DNA of 64,000 nucleotides from Palleronia abyssalis (GTDB taxonomy: Bacteria; Pseudomonadota; Alphaproteobacteria; Rhodobacterales; Rhodobacteraceae), in the NCBI RefSeq assembly GCF_900302445.1, contig NZ_ONZF01000001.1:372001-436000 (forward strand). The letters run 5' to 3'. A model generated the notes under the pieces. The model saw only the letters and a program-made list of their open reading frames with translations. It had not been told where the DNA came from and did not search any database. Position 1 is the stretch's first letter, and every line of letters begins with the position of its first letter. Position numbers and translations under genes: made by a program. This document shows, one piece after another, positions 17,774-28,193 of this stretch.

Positions 17774-18895
17774 ATGGATTTCACCCTGACCGAAGAACGT
17801 CAGATGTTGCAGGACGGCTTGCGCCGGATGCTGGCCGACAAGGTGGACCCCAAGGCCGTCGCCCGCGGCGATACCGCCTGGAGCACCGAGACCTGGGAGG
17901 CGCTGGCCGAGATGGGCGTGATCGGCGCCCTGTTTTCCGAAGACGACGGCGGCTTCGGCGGCGCGGGCTTCGACCTGATGGTGGTGTTCGAGGAGATGGG
18001 CCGTGCCGGCGCACCCGAGCCGCTGATGGAGACGCTGATCGCCGGCGGCCTGATCGCCGAGCTTGGATCGGATGCGCAGAAGGCGCATCTGGACGCGGTG
18101 ATCGGCGGCGCGGTGCAACTGGCCTTCGCCCATTCCGAACCGGGCGCCCGGTTCGACCTTGAACGGGTCGCGACCGAGGCGCGGCAGGACGGCGACGGCT
18201 GGATCCTGACGGGGCGCAAGTCCGTGGTCGCGAACGGGGGCGAGGCCGATTACATCGTCGTCTCGGCCCGGGTGTCGGGCAACACGGGCGACCGTGACGG
18301 TCTGGCCCTGTTCCTGGTGCCGAAGGGCACAGAGGGGCTGGACCTGCGCGACTATCCCCTGACCGGCGGCGGCCGTGGGGCCGAGATCGCGATGGAGGAC
18401 ATGCGCCTGCCCGCGGATGCGCTTCTGGGCGAGGCAGGCCACGCCTTCCCTGCGATCGAACGCGCCAATGCCCGCGCCGTCGCCGCCCAGACCGCCGAGG
18501 CGCTGGGCCTGATGGAACGGATCAAGGACCTGACGGCCGACTACCTGCAACAGCGCACCCAGTTCGACAAACCGTTGATCAAGTTCCAGGCACTGGCCTT
18601 CCGCATGGCCGACGTCCTGATCGAGATCGAGCAGGCGCGGTCCGCCGTCATCAACCTGTGCGGGCATCTGGATGCCGACCGCGAGACGCGAGAGCTGCAC
18701 GTCTCGGCCACGAAACAGCTGGTGGGGGAAACCGCCAAGCTGGTGGTCGAGGAGTCGATTCAGATGCATGGCGGCATCGGGATCACCCAGGAATACGACC
18801 TGGCGCATTTCGCCCGCCGCCTAACGATGGTGGAACACCGGTTCGGCGACGCGCTGTTCCATCTGGGCCGCTTCTCGCGGTTGCGCATGGCATGA
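17774..18895 (+). CDS. pimD: Acyl-CoA dehydrogenase, PimD-like small subunit
   Basis: A 373-residue acyl-CoA dehydrogenase homologue, more divergent than the preceding gene. It has the N-terminal LTEERQMLQDGLRRML helix, the mid-domain AHSEPGARFDLERV in place of the usual EPxxGSD flavin motif, and a C-terminal QMHGGIGITQEYDLAHF segment. It probably forms a heteromer with the upstream large subunit and oxidises a dicarboxyl- or cyclic acyl-CoA to the 2-enoyl-CoA. Its stop overlaps the thioesterase start (ATGA at 18892-18895). Confidence 0.8.
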   Translation: MDFTLTEERQMLQDGLRRMLADKVDPKAVARGDTAWSTETWEALAEMGVIGALFSEDDGGFGGAGFDLMVVFEEMGRAGAPEPLMETLIAGGLIAELGSDAQKAHLDAVIGGAVQLAFAHSEPGARFDLERVATEARQDGDGWILTGRKSVVANGGEADYIVVSARVSGNTGDRDGLALFLVPKGTEGLDLRDYPLTGGGRGAEIAMEDMRLPADALLGEAGHAFPAIERANARAVAAQTAEALGLMERIKDLTADYLQQRTQFDKPLIKFQALAFRMADVLIEIEQARSAVINLCGHLDADRETRELHVSATKQLVGETAKLVVEESIQMHGGIGITQEYDLAHFARRLTMVEHRFGDALFHLGRFSRLRMA

Positions 18896-19314
18896 GCGGG
18901 ACGGACGGCATCATCCGGGACGAAACCGGCACGCAGCGCACGCTGGGCTACGTGCTGGACGTCTCGCGCGGGGACGGGCGCGCGCGCTGCACCCTGACGC
19001 TGGACGACCGGCACACCAACCGCCACGGGATGCTGCACGGGGGCTTGGCGGCCGTCATGCTGGACAACGCGATGGGGGCCACGGGATCGCTATCGGTGGA
19101 TCCGTCGGGCTTGCACCCGATGCTGACGCTGTCCTTGACGACGAATTTCCTGTCCTCGGGCCGGGTCGGCGACACGTTGACGGCCGAAGGCTGGATCACC
19201 GGCGGCGGGCGCAAGACGAAGTTCATCGACGGCCGCCTGACGGCCGAGGACGGGCGCGTGGTGGCGACCGCGACGGGTGTCTTCAAGCCGATGCCAACGG
19301 GGTCGAAGACATGA
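18892..19314 (+). CDS. PaaI family (hot-dog fold) thioesterase
   Basis: A 140-residue hot-dog-fold acyl-CoA thioesterase. The signature NRHGMLHGGLAAVMLDNAMG holds the HGG turn and the Asp used for hydrolysis in the PaaI group. The start at 18892 is fixed by the ATGA overlap with the preceding gene. In beta-oxidation operons such enzymes usually release CoA from dead-end thioesters; that role is inferred. Its own stop overlaps the next hydratase start in the same way. Confidence 0.85.
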   Translation: MSGTDGIIRDETGTQRTLGYVLDVSRGDGRARCTLTLDDRHTNRHGMLHGGLAAVMLDNAMGATGSLSVDPSGLHPMLTLSLTTNFLSSGRVGDTLTAEGWITGGGRKTKFIDGRLTAEDGRVVATATGVFKPMPTGSKT

Positions 19315-20096
19315 CCGCGAGGATCGAGACCGACCACCACGCGTTGATCGTCTGGAACGAGAATACCAATCGTCGCAACGCCCTGACCCCCGCCTTTTAC
19401 GACGCGATCCAAGAGGGCTGCGCACGTGCGGAGGGCGAGGCCGGGATCGGGGCCGTCATCATCGCCGGTGCGGGCGGGTATTTCTCGGCCGGTGGTGACC
19501 TGAACGCGCTCAAGACCCGCGCCGAGTTGCCAAAGCGCGAGCGCGCCGAGAAGATCGAACGTCTGCACGACGCCATCCGCGCGGTCCGTCATTGCCCCGT
19601 TCCCGTGATCGCCGCGGTCGAAGGGGGGGCTGCCGGGGCCGGCTGGTCCATTGCCGCCGCCTGCGACATGATCGTCGCGGCGCGCGGGGTCGAATTCCGC
19701 GCCGCCTACGTGCGCGCGGGCCTCGTGCCCGACGGCGGGTTGACCGCGACACTTGCCGCGACGCTGCCGCCGGCCACCGTCCTGCCGCTTCTTCTGAGTG
19801 GGGAGCCGATCACGTCCGACCGCCTCCACGCCCTCGGAGCGGTGTCCGAGCTTTGCGAAACAGGCGAAGCGGTTGCGCGTGCCGCGGTGCTTGCCAACGC
19901 CTTCGCACACGGTCCGCGCGAGGCGCAGACGCGCATCAAGAGGCTGGCACACGCGGCGTATGAGGGCACGCTGGCAGCCCAGTTGGACGCGGAACGCGAC
20001 GCCATGGCCCGGGCCCAAGGCGGGCCGGAAGCGGCCGAGGGGATCGACGCCTTCCTGTCGAAACGGAAACCGGACTACGAGAGGTTCCGAAAGTGA
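19311..20096 (+). CDS. Enoyl-CoA hydratase/isomerase family protein (PaaG-like active site)
   Basis: A 261-residue crotonase-fold protein. The oxyanion-hole parts FSAGGDLNALK and AAGAGWSIAAACDM are present. Both hydratase Glu positions are replaced: Ser in GAGWSIAAA and Tyr in AAYVRAGLVPDGG. An Asp in the VPDGG loop matches the isomerase/PaaG arrangement. I therefore read it as a double-bond isomerase or an enzyme for an unusual enoyl-CoA rather than a plain hydratase, a job already covered by the bifunctional protein. The start overlaps the thioesterase stop, and the stop overlaps the GTG start of the CoA ligase. Confidence 0.82.
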   Translation: MTARIETDHHALIVWNENTNRRNALTPAFYDAIQEGCARAEGEAGIGAVIIAGAGGYFSAGGDLNALKTRAELPKRERAEKIERLHDAIRAVRHCPVPVIAAVEGGAAGAGWSIAAACDMIVAARGVEFRAAYVRAGLVPDGGLTATLAATLPPATVLPLLLSGEPITSDRLHALGAVSELCETGEAVARAAVLANAFAHGPREAQTRIKRLAHAAYEGTLAAQLDAERDAMARAQGGPEAAEGIDAFLSKRKPDYERFRK

Positions 20097-21592
20097 CGCC
20101 CATCCACGATCATATTGACCGCCATGCCGACGACCGGCCCAATGCCCCGGCGATGAGGGATTCGACCGGGATCGTGCTGGATTGGTCCGCCTATCGCGCC
20201 GCAACCAAAGAGGCGCGGGACTATCTGGCCGATGCCGGGGTCGGCCCCGGCGATCGGGTGATGATCGTCGCCGAGAATTGCGCCGCCCTTGCCGCCCTGA
20301 TCTTCGGGGTCAGCCGGCTTGGCGCCGTGGCCGTTCCGGTGAACGCCCGCATGAAGGGGGCCGAACTGGCCAAGATCGCGGGCCATTGCGAACCGAAGGC
20401 GACGATCTACACCGTGGCCGCCTCGCCTGATGCCCGGATCCATGCCGAAGCGGCCGACACCACCGTGCGCGACACTGCCTGCGGCGAGGTCATGCTGGCG
20501 ACTGCCCCCGACGCGCGGGCCGAGCCTGCGTCCGATGTCGCCGTCCTTCTTTATACCACCGGAACCACCGGCGATCCCAAGGGGGTCATGCTGACCCACG
20601 GCAACCTGAACTATGCCGGCAAAACCTCGGCCGAATTGCGCGGCATGGGCCCGGACGAACGGCTGTATGGCGCCCTGCCCCTGACCCACGTGTTCGGGCT
20701 GGCCTCGATGCTGACGGCCGGGGCGGTCGCGGGGGCCGAGGTTCAACTCGAGGCGCGGTTCGCCCCCGACAGGCTGCTGTCGGCGCTGAACGACGGCGCG
20801 ACCATCCTGCCTGCGGTTCCGCAGATGCACGCGGTGCTGATGGCCCATACCGCCGATCTGGGCATGGAAAAGCTGCAAGACGCGCAGCTGAAGTACGTCT
20901 CCTCCGGCGCGGCGCCGTTGGACCCGGCATGGAAGCGCAAGGCCGAGGTGTTCTATGGTCTGCCCCTGCAGAACGGCTATGGCATGACCGAAACCACCGC
21001 CGGGATCTGCGCCACCCGCAACCGGATCGGTGATCCCGACACCTCGGTCGGTCCGCCCCTGCCCGGCTGCGAGGTGCGGATCCTGTCGCCCAACGACGAC
21101 GGCGTGGGCGAGATCGCGACGCGCGGCCCGCATGTGATGGCGGGCTATTACCGCGCGCCCGACCTGACAGCCGCGGTTCTGGATGCCGATGGATGGCTGT
21201 CCACCGGGGACCTGGGCAAGATCGACGATCAGGGGCGGCTTCACGTCGTGGGCCGCACCAAGGAACTGATAATCCGATCGGGGTTCAACGTCTATCCGCC
21301 CGAGGTCGAGGCCGCGTTGAACGACCATCCCGATGTGGTGCAAAGCGCCGTCATCGGCCGCGCGCGCGACGGCAACGAGGATGTGTTGGCCTTCGTCCAG
21401 CCGCGTCGCGCCGATCTGGACCCCGCGCAGCTTGCCGCATTTGTCTCGGGGTCGCTGTCGGCGTATAAACGGCCATCCGCGATCTTCGTCGTCGACGCGC
21501 TGCCTGCTGCCCCGACCGGCAAGATTTTGAAACATCGACTGCTTGATACCTTCGCCGCCCAGATCGCGGCCCAAGACGCGAAAGGACTCTGA
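20093..21592 (+). CDS. AMP-dependent acyl-CoA ligase (PimA-like)
   Basis: A 499-residue ANL-superfamily ligase that adenylates a carboxylic acid and transfers it to CoA. Motifs in order: [18 protein letters not shown] (P-loop), [41 protein letters not shown], and the C-terminal catalytic Lys in [10 protein letters not shown]. The GTG start is set by the GTGA overlap with the hydratase gene. In this operon it would activate the acid imported by the TRAP system. A medium-chain dicarboxylate such as pimelate or adipate is the suggested substrate because of the PimCD-like and GcdH neighbours. Confidence 0.88.
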   Translation: MTPIHDHIDRHADDRPNAPAMRDSTGIVLDWSAYRAATKEARDYLADAGVGPGDRVMIVAENCAALAALIFGVSRLGAVAVPVNARMKGAELAKIAGHCEPKATIYTVAASPDARIHAEAADTTVRDTACGEVMLATAPDARAEPASDVAVLLYTTGTTGDPKGVMLTHGNLNYAGKTSAELRGMGPDERLYGALPLTHVFGLASMLTAGAVAGAEVQLEARFAPDRLLSALNDGATILPAVPQMHAVLMAHTADLGMEKLQDAQLKYVSSGAAPLDPAWKRKAEVFYGLPLQNGYGMTETTAGICATRNRIGDPDTSVGPPLPGCEVRILSPNDDGVGEIATRGPHVMAGYYRAPDLTAAVLDADGWLSTGDLGKIDDQGRLHVVGRTKELIIRSGFNVYPPEVEAALNDHPDVVQSAVIGRARDGNEDVLAFVQPRRADLDPAQLAAFVSGSLSAYKRPSAIFVVDALPAAPTGKILKHRLLDTFAAQIAAQDAKGL

Positions 21593-21593
21593 C

Positions 21594-22805
21594 ATGCCCA
21601 AGGACACCACAGGCCACGGCCCCGAACTGGGCCAATTCGAATGGAGCGATCCGTTCCTTCTGGAACAGGAGCTGACCGAGGACGAGCGGATGCTGCGCGA
21701 CGCCGCGCGCACCTTCGCCTCCGACGTGCTACAGCCCCGAGTCGCCAACGCCTATCGCGACGAGACGGCCGATCCCGACCTTTTCCCCAAAATGGGCGAA
21801 GCCGGGCTTCTGGGTGTCACGGTCCCCGAGGAATATGGCGGGCTGGGGGCCAGCTATGTCACCTACGGCCTTGTCGCGCGCGAGGTCGAGCGGGTGGATT
21901 CAGGCTACCGCTCGATGATGTCGGTGCAGTCCAGCCTCGTAATGTACCCCATCCAGGCCTATGGATCCGAAGAGCAGAAGCAGAAATACCTCCCCGGGCT
22001 CGCCTCGGGTGAGCTGATCGGCTGCTTCGGCCTGACCGAGCCCGACGCCGGGTCCGACCCTGCGGGCATGAAGACCGTCGCGAAGAAGATCGATGGCGGT
22101 TACGTGCTGAACGGCGCGAAGATGTGGATCTCGAATTCGCCCTTCGCAGACGTGTTCGTCGTCTGGGCCAAGTCCGAGGCGCATGAGGGCAAGATCCGTG
22201 GCTTCGTGCTGGAAAAAGGCATGAAGGGTCTGTCCGCCCCCAAGATCGGCGGCAAGCTGAGCCTTCGCGCGTCGACCACGGGCGAGATCGTCATGGACGG
22301 TGTCGAAGTCGGGGAAGAGGCGCTTCTGCCCAACGTACAGGGCCTGAAGGGTCCGTTCGGCTGCCTCAACCGCGCCCGCTACGGCATCTCGTGGGGGGCC
22401 ATGGGCGCCGCCGAGGCGTGCTGGCACGCTGCCCGCGCCTACGGGCTGGACCGCAAGCAGTTCAACAAGCCCTTGGCCGGGACGCAGCTGTTCCAGAAGA
22501 AGCTGGCCGACATGCAGACCGAGATCTCGCTTGGCCTGCAAGGATCCCTGCGTCTGGGGCGGATGATGGATAACGGCACTGCCTCGCCCGAGCTGGTCAG
22601 CCTGATGAAGCGCAACAATTGCGGCAAGGCGCTGGAGATCGCGCGCGTTGCCCGCGACATGCATGGCGGCAACGGCATCTCCGAGGAATACGTGGTGATG
22701 CGCCACATGATCAACCTCGAGACGGTGAACACCTATGAAGGCACGCATGACGTCCACGCCCTGATCCTGGGCCGGGCGCAAACGGGCATTCAGGCGTTCT
22801 TCTGA
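21594..22805 (+). CDS. gcdH: Glutaryl-CoA dehydrogenase
   Basis: A 403-residue acyl-CoA dehydrogenase that is clearly of the GcdH type. Diagnostic stretches: [36 protein letters not shown] (with the Arg that binds the glutaryl carboxylate), [17 protein letters not shown], and catalytic Glu382 in [17 protein letters not shown]. It oxidises and decarboxylates glutaryl-CoA to crotonyl-CoA. It is the last gene of the run, 1 base after the ligase, and followed by a strong hairpin. Odd-chain dicarboxylates end as glutaryl-CoA, which gives the operon a coherent logic; lysine or aromatic catabolism could also feed it. Confidence 0.93.
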   Translation: MPKDTTGHGPELGQFEWSDPFLLEQELTEDERMLRDAARTFASDVLQPRVANAYRDETADPDLFPKMGEAGLLGVTVPEEYGGLGASYVTYGLVAREVERVDSGYRSMMSVQSSLVMYPIQAYGSEEQKQKYLPGLASGELIGCFGLTEPDAGSDPAGMKTVAKKIDGGYVLNGAKMWISNSPFADVFVVWAKSEAHEGKIRGFVLEKGMKGLSAPKIGGKLSLRASTTGEIVMDGVEVGEEALLPNVQGLKGPFGCLNRARYGISWGAMGAAEACWHAARAYGLDRKQFNKPLAGTQLFQKKLADMQTEISLGLQGSLRLGRMMDNGTASPELVSLMKRNNCGKALEIARVARDMHGGNGISEEYVVMRHMINLETVNTYEGTHDVHALILGRAQTGIQAFF

Positions 22806-22813
22806 TCCACGGC

Positions 22814-22848
22814 CCGGGGGGACGGCCGCTGGTGGTCCGTCCCCCCGG
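22814..22848 (+). terminator. Hairpin terminator after gcdH
   Basis: CCGGGGGGACGG (22814-22825) and CCGTCCCCCCGG (22837-22848) form a perfect 12-bp stem with an 11-base loop, starting 8 bases after the gcdH stop. AATTCTATCATTA follows. It closes the long plus-strand run begun at dctP. Confidence 0.75.
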
Positions 22849-22864
22849 AATTCTATCATTAGAG

Positions 22865-22996
22865 TCAAGCTAGGACACGGCCGCCCTGCACAGGCGCGGT
22901 GAGTCCGAGCGTGTTATCTGGTTGCCGGGCGGCGAGGAACGCCATGGCCCCCAGCACAATAAGCGCGGCAATCGCAAGTGCGAACCAGATGCGCAT
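22865..22996 (-). CDS. Putative 43-residue single-helix membrane protein
   Basis: A small open frame beginning MRIWFALAIAALIVLGAMAF, one clear transmembrane helix, followed by a short polar tail (AARQPDNTLGLT...). GGAG lies 9 bases before the ATG. It sits alone on the minus strand between the gcdH terminator and the pca operon, divergent from pcaC. No family is recognised. The clean N-terminal hydrophobic profile and the ribosome site argue for reality, but a chance frame cannot be excluded. Confidence 0.4.
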   Translation of the reverse strand: MRIWFALAIAALIVLGAMAFLAARQPDNTLGLTAPVQGGRVLA

Positions 22997-24284
<1,288 letters not shown>

Positions 24285-24285
<1 letters not shown>

Positions 24286-24890
24286 TGCCGTTGGAATACC
24301 CAAAGGAAACCCCGGCGCAGACCGCAGGACCGTTCGTCCATATCGGCGCCATGCCCCGCATCGCCGGCTTTACCTGCTTCGATGTCGAACTGGGCCAGCA
24401 GATCGCCGGGCCGGACGTGCCGGGCGAGCGCATCGTGATCGAGGGGCAGATCCTCGACGGGACCGGCACGCCCTGCCGCGACACGATGGTCGAGGTCTGG
24501 CAAGCCGACGATCAGGGCCGCTATGCCCATCCAGAGGACCCGCGCGGCGCAGAGGTCGCGGACGGGTTCACCGGGTTCGGCCGGGCCCATACCGATTTCG
24601 ACACCGGCCTCTTCAGGTTCGAAACTATCAAGCCCGGCATCGTGCCCGGCCGCCACGGTCGCGACCAGGCCCCGCATGTCAGCTTCTGGATCGTCGCCCG
24701 GGGCATCAATATAGGGCTGCATACCCGCATGTATTTCCCCGAGGACAACACCTCGACCGACCCCGTCCTGAGCATGATCGAGCAGCCGCATCGACGCGAC
24801 ACCCTGATCGCGGAAAGGACCGCGGACGGGCAGTACCGCTTCGACATCCGCCTTCAAGGCGACCGGGAAACGGTGTTTCTGGATGTCTGA
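24285..24890 (+). CDS. pcaG: Protocatechuate 3,4-dioxygenase, alpha subunit
   Basis: A 201-residue alpha subunit of the same intradiol dioxygenase. The opening (KETPAQTAGPFVHIG), the MVEVWQADDQGRYAHPED stretch and the APHVSFWIVARGINIGLHTR segment match PcaG. The metal ligands of the beta subunit are absent here, as expected. The ATG shares one base with the pcaH stop (TGATG). The stop overlaps the downstream DUF849 gene by 8 bases. Confidence 0.94.
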
Positions 24891-25710
24891 TCCCGCCATC
24901 ATCTGCGTCGCGATCACCGGATCGGTCCCCACCAAAGCCGATAATCCGGCCGTCCCGATCACCGTGACAGAACAGGTTGAAAGCACGCGCGAAGCCTTCG
25001 AGGCAGGCGCCAGCATCGCGCATTGCCACGTGCGCGACGACGACGGCAAGCCGACCTCGGACCCCGGACGCTTCGCCGACCTCAAGGCCGGGATCGAGGA
25101 CGCCTGCCCCGGCATGATCGTGCAGCTTTCGACCGGGGGCCGTTCGGGCGCGGGACAGGCGCGCGGCGGGATGCTGCCGCTGAAGCCGGACATGGCGTCC
25201 CTGTCCGTGGGATCCAACAACTTCCCCACGCGTGTCTACGAGAACCCGCCCGATCTGGTGGACTGGCTGGCGTCCGAGATGAAGACCCACGGCGTGAAGC
25301 CCGAGATCGAGGCCTTCGATCTCAGCCATATCTACCACGCCAAGCTGATGCACGACCGCGGGCAACTGGCGGATGTGCCCTACGTCCAGTTCGTGATGGG
25401 TGTGAAGAACGCCATGCCGGCCGACAAGCGGGTCTTCGACTTCTACGTCGAGACGGTGAAGACGCTGTTCGGCAACGTGCCATGGTGTGCGGCAGGCATC
25501 GGACGGCATCAGGCCCAGGTGAACGACTGGGCGGCGCAAGCGGGCGGTCATCTGCGCACCGGGCTGGAGGACAACATCCGCTTGGACCGCGACACGCTCG
25601 CGCCGTCGAACGCAGCGCTGGTCGAACGCGCGGCCGAGATCTGCGCGCGGCATGGCCGTCCCGTCGCGACCCCGGAACAGGCGCGCACAATCCTGGGACT
25701 GGCCGCGTGA
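24883..25710 (+). CDS. Beta-keto acid cleavage enzyme (BKACE, DUF849)
   Basis: A 275-residue TIM-barrel protein of the BKACE/3-keto-5-aminohexanoate cleavage family. Zn ligands are likely the His pair in IAHCHVRDDDGK; other signatures are QLSTGGRSG, MASLSVGSNNFP, EIEAFDLSHIYHA and CAAGIGRHQ. Members transfer acetyl between acetyl-CoA and a beta-keto acid, giving acetoacetate plus a new CoA ester. Located between pcaG and pcaD with overlapping ends, the natural substrate would be 3-oxoadipate (products succinyl-CoA and acetoacetate), replacing PcaIJ and PcaF, which are absent from the window. That assignment is inference from context. Confidence 0.85.
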   Translation: MSDPAIICVAITGSVPTKADNPAVPITVTEQVESTREAFEAGASIAHCHVRDDDGKPTSDPGRFADLKAGIEDACPGMIVQLSTGGRSGAGQARGGMLPLKPDMASLSVGSNNFPTRVYENPPDLVDWLASEMKTHGVKPEIEAFDLSHIYHAKLMHDRGQLADVPYVQFVMGVKNAMPADKRVFDFYVETVKTLFGNVPWCAAGIGRHQAQVNDWAAQAGGHLRTGLEDNIRLDRDTLAPSNAALVERAAEICARHGRPVATPEQARTILGLAA

Positions 25711-26489
25711 CGGGGTTCGCACGCATCGACGATTGCGTCCTTCACTACACGTTCCGCGAGGGGCGCGGTCCGGCGGTCGTGTTCCTTAATTCGTTGGGCA
25801 CGGATCTGCGCATCTGGGACGGTGTGGTCGACGCACTTCCGACCGACCTATGCCTTTTGCGCATGGACAAGCGCGGCCATGGTCTGAGCGAAACGGCGCC
25901 TGGCGACATGGCCCGCTTTGCCGCCGATGCGGCCGGGTTGATGGACCGGTTCGGCCTGTCGCGGGCGCTGATCTGCGGCGTCTCGATCGGGGGGATGATC
26001 GCGCAGGAGCTTGCCCTGTCGCGCCCCGACCTCGTCGGTGGCCTGCTTCTGTCGAACACCGCCGCCAAGATCGGCGACGCTGCTGGCTGGCAGGACCGGC
26101 TTTTCCGGATCGAGACCGACGGCCTGCCCGCCATGGCCGACGGCGTGCTGGACCGCTGGTTTCCGCGCGCCTTCAAGGACGGCCACCCCGACATGGTGGC
26201 GGGGTATCGCACGATGCTCAGCCGGACGGATGCAGAGGGCTATTCCAACGCCTGCCGCGCGTTGGCGGGGGCCGATCTGCGGGACCGCGTGGGCACCATC
26301 GCCTGCCCCACCGTGGTCATCGGCGGGTCGGAAGACGGCTCGACCCCGCCCGACGTGGTACGCGGTCTGGCCGATGCCATCCCGGGCGCGGATTACATCG
26401 AAATTGGCGGCGCGGGCCACCTGCCCTGCATCCAGACCCCCGGAGACGTTGCCGCGCCCTTGATGGACCTTCACCGGCGTATTTCGTGA
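25707..26489 (+). CDS. pcaD: 3-oxoadipate enol-lactonase
   Basis: A 260-residue alpha/beta hydrolase that opens 3-oxoadipate enol-lactone to 3-oxoadipate. The nucleophile is in CGVSIGGMIAQ, the acid in GGSEDGSTPP, the His in GAGHLPCIQTP. The N-terminal FLNSLGTDLRIWD is the PcaD hallmark. The GTG start is fixed by the 4-base GTGA overlap with the BKACE stop, and the same arrangement is repeated at its own end with pcaB. Confidence 0.93.
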   Translation: MTGFARIDDCVLHYTFREGRGPAVVFLNSLGTDLRIWDGVVDALPTDLCLLRMDKRGHGLSETAPGDMARFAADAAGLMDRFGLSRALICGVSIGGMIAQELALSRPDLVGGLLLSNTAAKIGDAAGWQDRLFRIETDGLPAMADGVLDRWFPRAFKDGHPDMVAGYRTMLSRTDAEGYSNACRALAGADLRDRVGTIACPTVVIGGSEDGSTPPDVVRGLADAIPGADYIEIGGAGHLPCIQTPGDVAAPLMDLHRRIS

Positions 26490-27517
26490 CGGACGTCTTC
26501 GCGCACCCATGGCTGTCGGGCCTCTTCGCGGACGCGGAGGCGCAGGCGATCTGGTCGGCAGGCGGGGACCTTTCGCGCATGATCGCGTTCGAGGCGGCGT
26601 GGTCCCGCGCGCTGGGCACGAGCGGCGCGGTGGAGGTCTCCGTCGCCGAGGTGGCCGCGAAGGCCATCGAGGACTGGCAGCCCGACATGGCCCTCCTTCG
26701 GGACGGTACCGCGAAGGACGGCCTGCCCGTCCCAGCGTTGGTTCGCGCGTTGAAAGCCACCGCGGGCGATGCGGCTGATGCCGTCCACGCAGGCGCGACG
26801 TCGCAAGACGTGATGGACAGCGCGCTTTCGTTGGCGCTGGTGCAGACGGTCGATCTGCTGGCCGGACGGGTCGACGCGCTTCAGACCGCTTTGGCTAACT
26901 TGTCCGACCGGTTCGGCGGGGCCGAAATCACCGGGCGCACGCGGATGCAGGACGCCCTGTCGATCCGGGCCGGGACGCGCATCGCCGCATGGTCGTCCCC
27001 CCTGCCCCGTCATGCCGACCGCCTGAGTGAACTCCGGTCCCGGGTCGCGGTCATCCAGATCGGCGGCCCCGTCGGTGACCGGCGCAACATCCCGGAGGAA
27101 CTGGTCGCAGACGTCGCGCACCAGCTCGGGTTGTCTCCCGCGCCGTGCTGGCACAGCGCGCGTGATACCGTAGCCGAAGCGGGTGCGGTCTTCGCGGGGA
27201 TCGCGGGAAGCTGCGGCAAGATCGGGCAGGACATGGCGCTGATGGCCCAGGACCGCACGCTGGCGCTGAACGGCGGCGGCGGGTCTTCGGCGATGCCGCA
27301 CAAGATAAACCCCGTCCGTGCCGAGCTTCTGGTCACCCTCGCTCGCTTCGCCGTAGCGCAGACTGCCGCCCTGACCGGCGCACTGGTCCACGAGCAGGAA
27401 AGGTCCGGCGCCGCCTGGGCCCTGGAATGGATGACGATACCGCAGCTGGCCGTCGCGACCGCAAAGGCTTTGGCGACCGCGGCAGAGCTTTGCGAGGATG
27501 TTGCCGGCATCGGTTGA
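26486..27517 (+). CDS. pcaB: 3-carboxy-cis,cis-muconate cycloisomerase
   Basis: A 343-residue member of the fumarase/aspartase superfamily, which lactonises 3-carboxymuconate. Conserved regions: HAGATSQDVMDSAL, GRTRMQDALSI, and the signature GSSAMPHKINPVRAELLV. At 343 residues it is the shorter form found in alphaproteobacteria, lacking the C-terminal extension of about 100 residues seen in longer relatives. The GTG start overlaps the pcaD stop. Last gene of the pca operon; about 70 bases separate it from the next start. Confidence 0.92.
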   Translation: MTDVFAHPWLSGLFADAEAQAIWSAGGDLSRMIAFEAAWSRALGTSGAVEVSVAEVAAKAIEDWQPDMALLRDGTAKDGLPVPALVRALKATAGDAADAVHAGATSQDVMDSALSLALVQTVDLLAGRVDALQTALANLSDRFGGAEITGRTRMQDALSIRAGTRIAAWSSPLPRHADRLSELRSRVAVIQIGGPVGDRRNIPEELVADVAHQLGLSPAPCWHSARDTVAEAGAVFAGIAGSCGKIGQDMALMAQDRTLALNGGGGSSAMPHKINPVRAELLVTLARFAVAQTAALTGALVHEQERSGAAWALEWMTIPQLAVATAKALATAAELCEDVAGIG

Positions 27518-27587
27518 TGCGCGCCCGCCGATTTGGACCTGCGCGCCACGCGCCCTAATCTTTCGCGAGACGCACGAGGGGATACCG

Positions 27588-28193
27588 ATGCAACAGCAAG
27601 ACCAGACCGCGCTCGCTTCGGGGACCTACGACATTCCGAAGGGGCATCTGGCCGTGGTCGTGACGCATATGGTCTGCGCCGAGGCGGCCGAGCCCCGCCC
27701 GCAGCCCCCCGGCGTGGTTCTGCGGCGCGAGGATCGGATCGAACCCGAAGTCTATCGAATGCTGTTCCGGATGGTCGGGCGCGATTGGCTCTGGACCTCG
27801 CGGCTGATGCTGGAGGATGACGCGCTGGTTCAGATCCTGCTGGATCCATCCGTGACGCTTTACACCCTTCAGGGGGAAGACGGCCCGCTCGGGATCGTCG
27901 AGCTTGACCAGAACGACAGTGCGTCGCCCGAGATCAGTTTCTTCGGATTGGTGCCGACCGCGATGGGGCGCGGCATCGGGGGGTGGCTGATGGGGCACAT
28001 GCAGCAGCGCCTTTTCCGCGGCGGGGCCGACCGCATCCGGCTGAATACCTGCACCCTGGACAGTCCGAATGCACTGAAGTTCTACATGCGCAGCGGCTTT
28101 CGGGCCGAGCGGCGCGACGTTCAGGTGTTCCCCGATCCCCGCGCCGTGGGATTGCTGGACGAGGCCGCCGCGCCGTTCGTGCCGCGGACCTAG
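27588..28193 (+). CDS. GNAT family N-acetyltransferase
   Basis: A 201-residue GNAT acetyltransferase. The core is in the C-terminal half: LGIVELDQNDSASPEISFFG, then the acetyl-CoA-binding turn GRGIGGWLMGHM and SPNALKFYMRSGFRAERR. The N-terminal 90 residues form a conserved extension seen in relatives of unknown substrate. The start at 27588 is preceded by GAGGGG. It follows the pca operon but nothing ties it to that pathway. Its stop codon overlaps the stop of the convergent PRC-barrel gene (28190-28193). Confidence 0.82.
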   Translation: MQQQDQTALASGTYDIPKGHLAVVVTHMVCAEAAEPRPQPPGVVLRREDRIEPEVYRMLFRMVGRDWLWTSRLMLEDDALVQILLDPSVTLYTLQGEDGPLGIVELDQNDSASPEISFFGLVPTAMGRGIGGWLMGHMQQRLFRGGADRIRLNTCTLDSPNALKFYMRSGFRAERRDVQVFPDPRAVGLLDEAAAPFVPRT

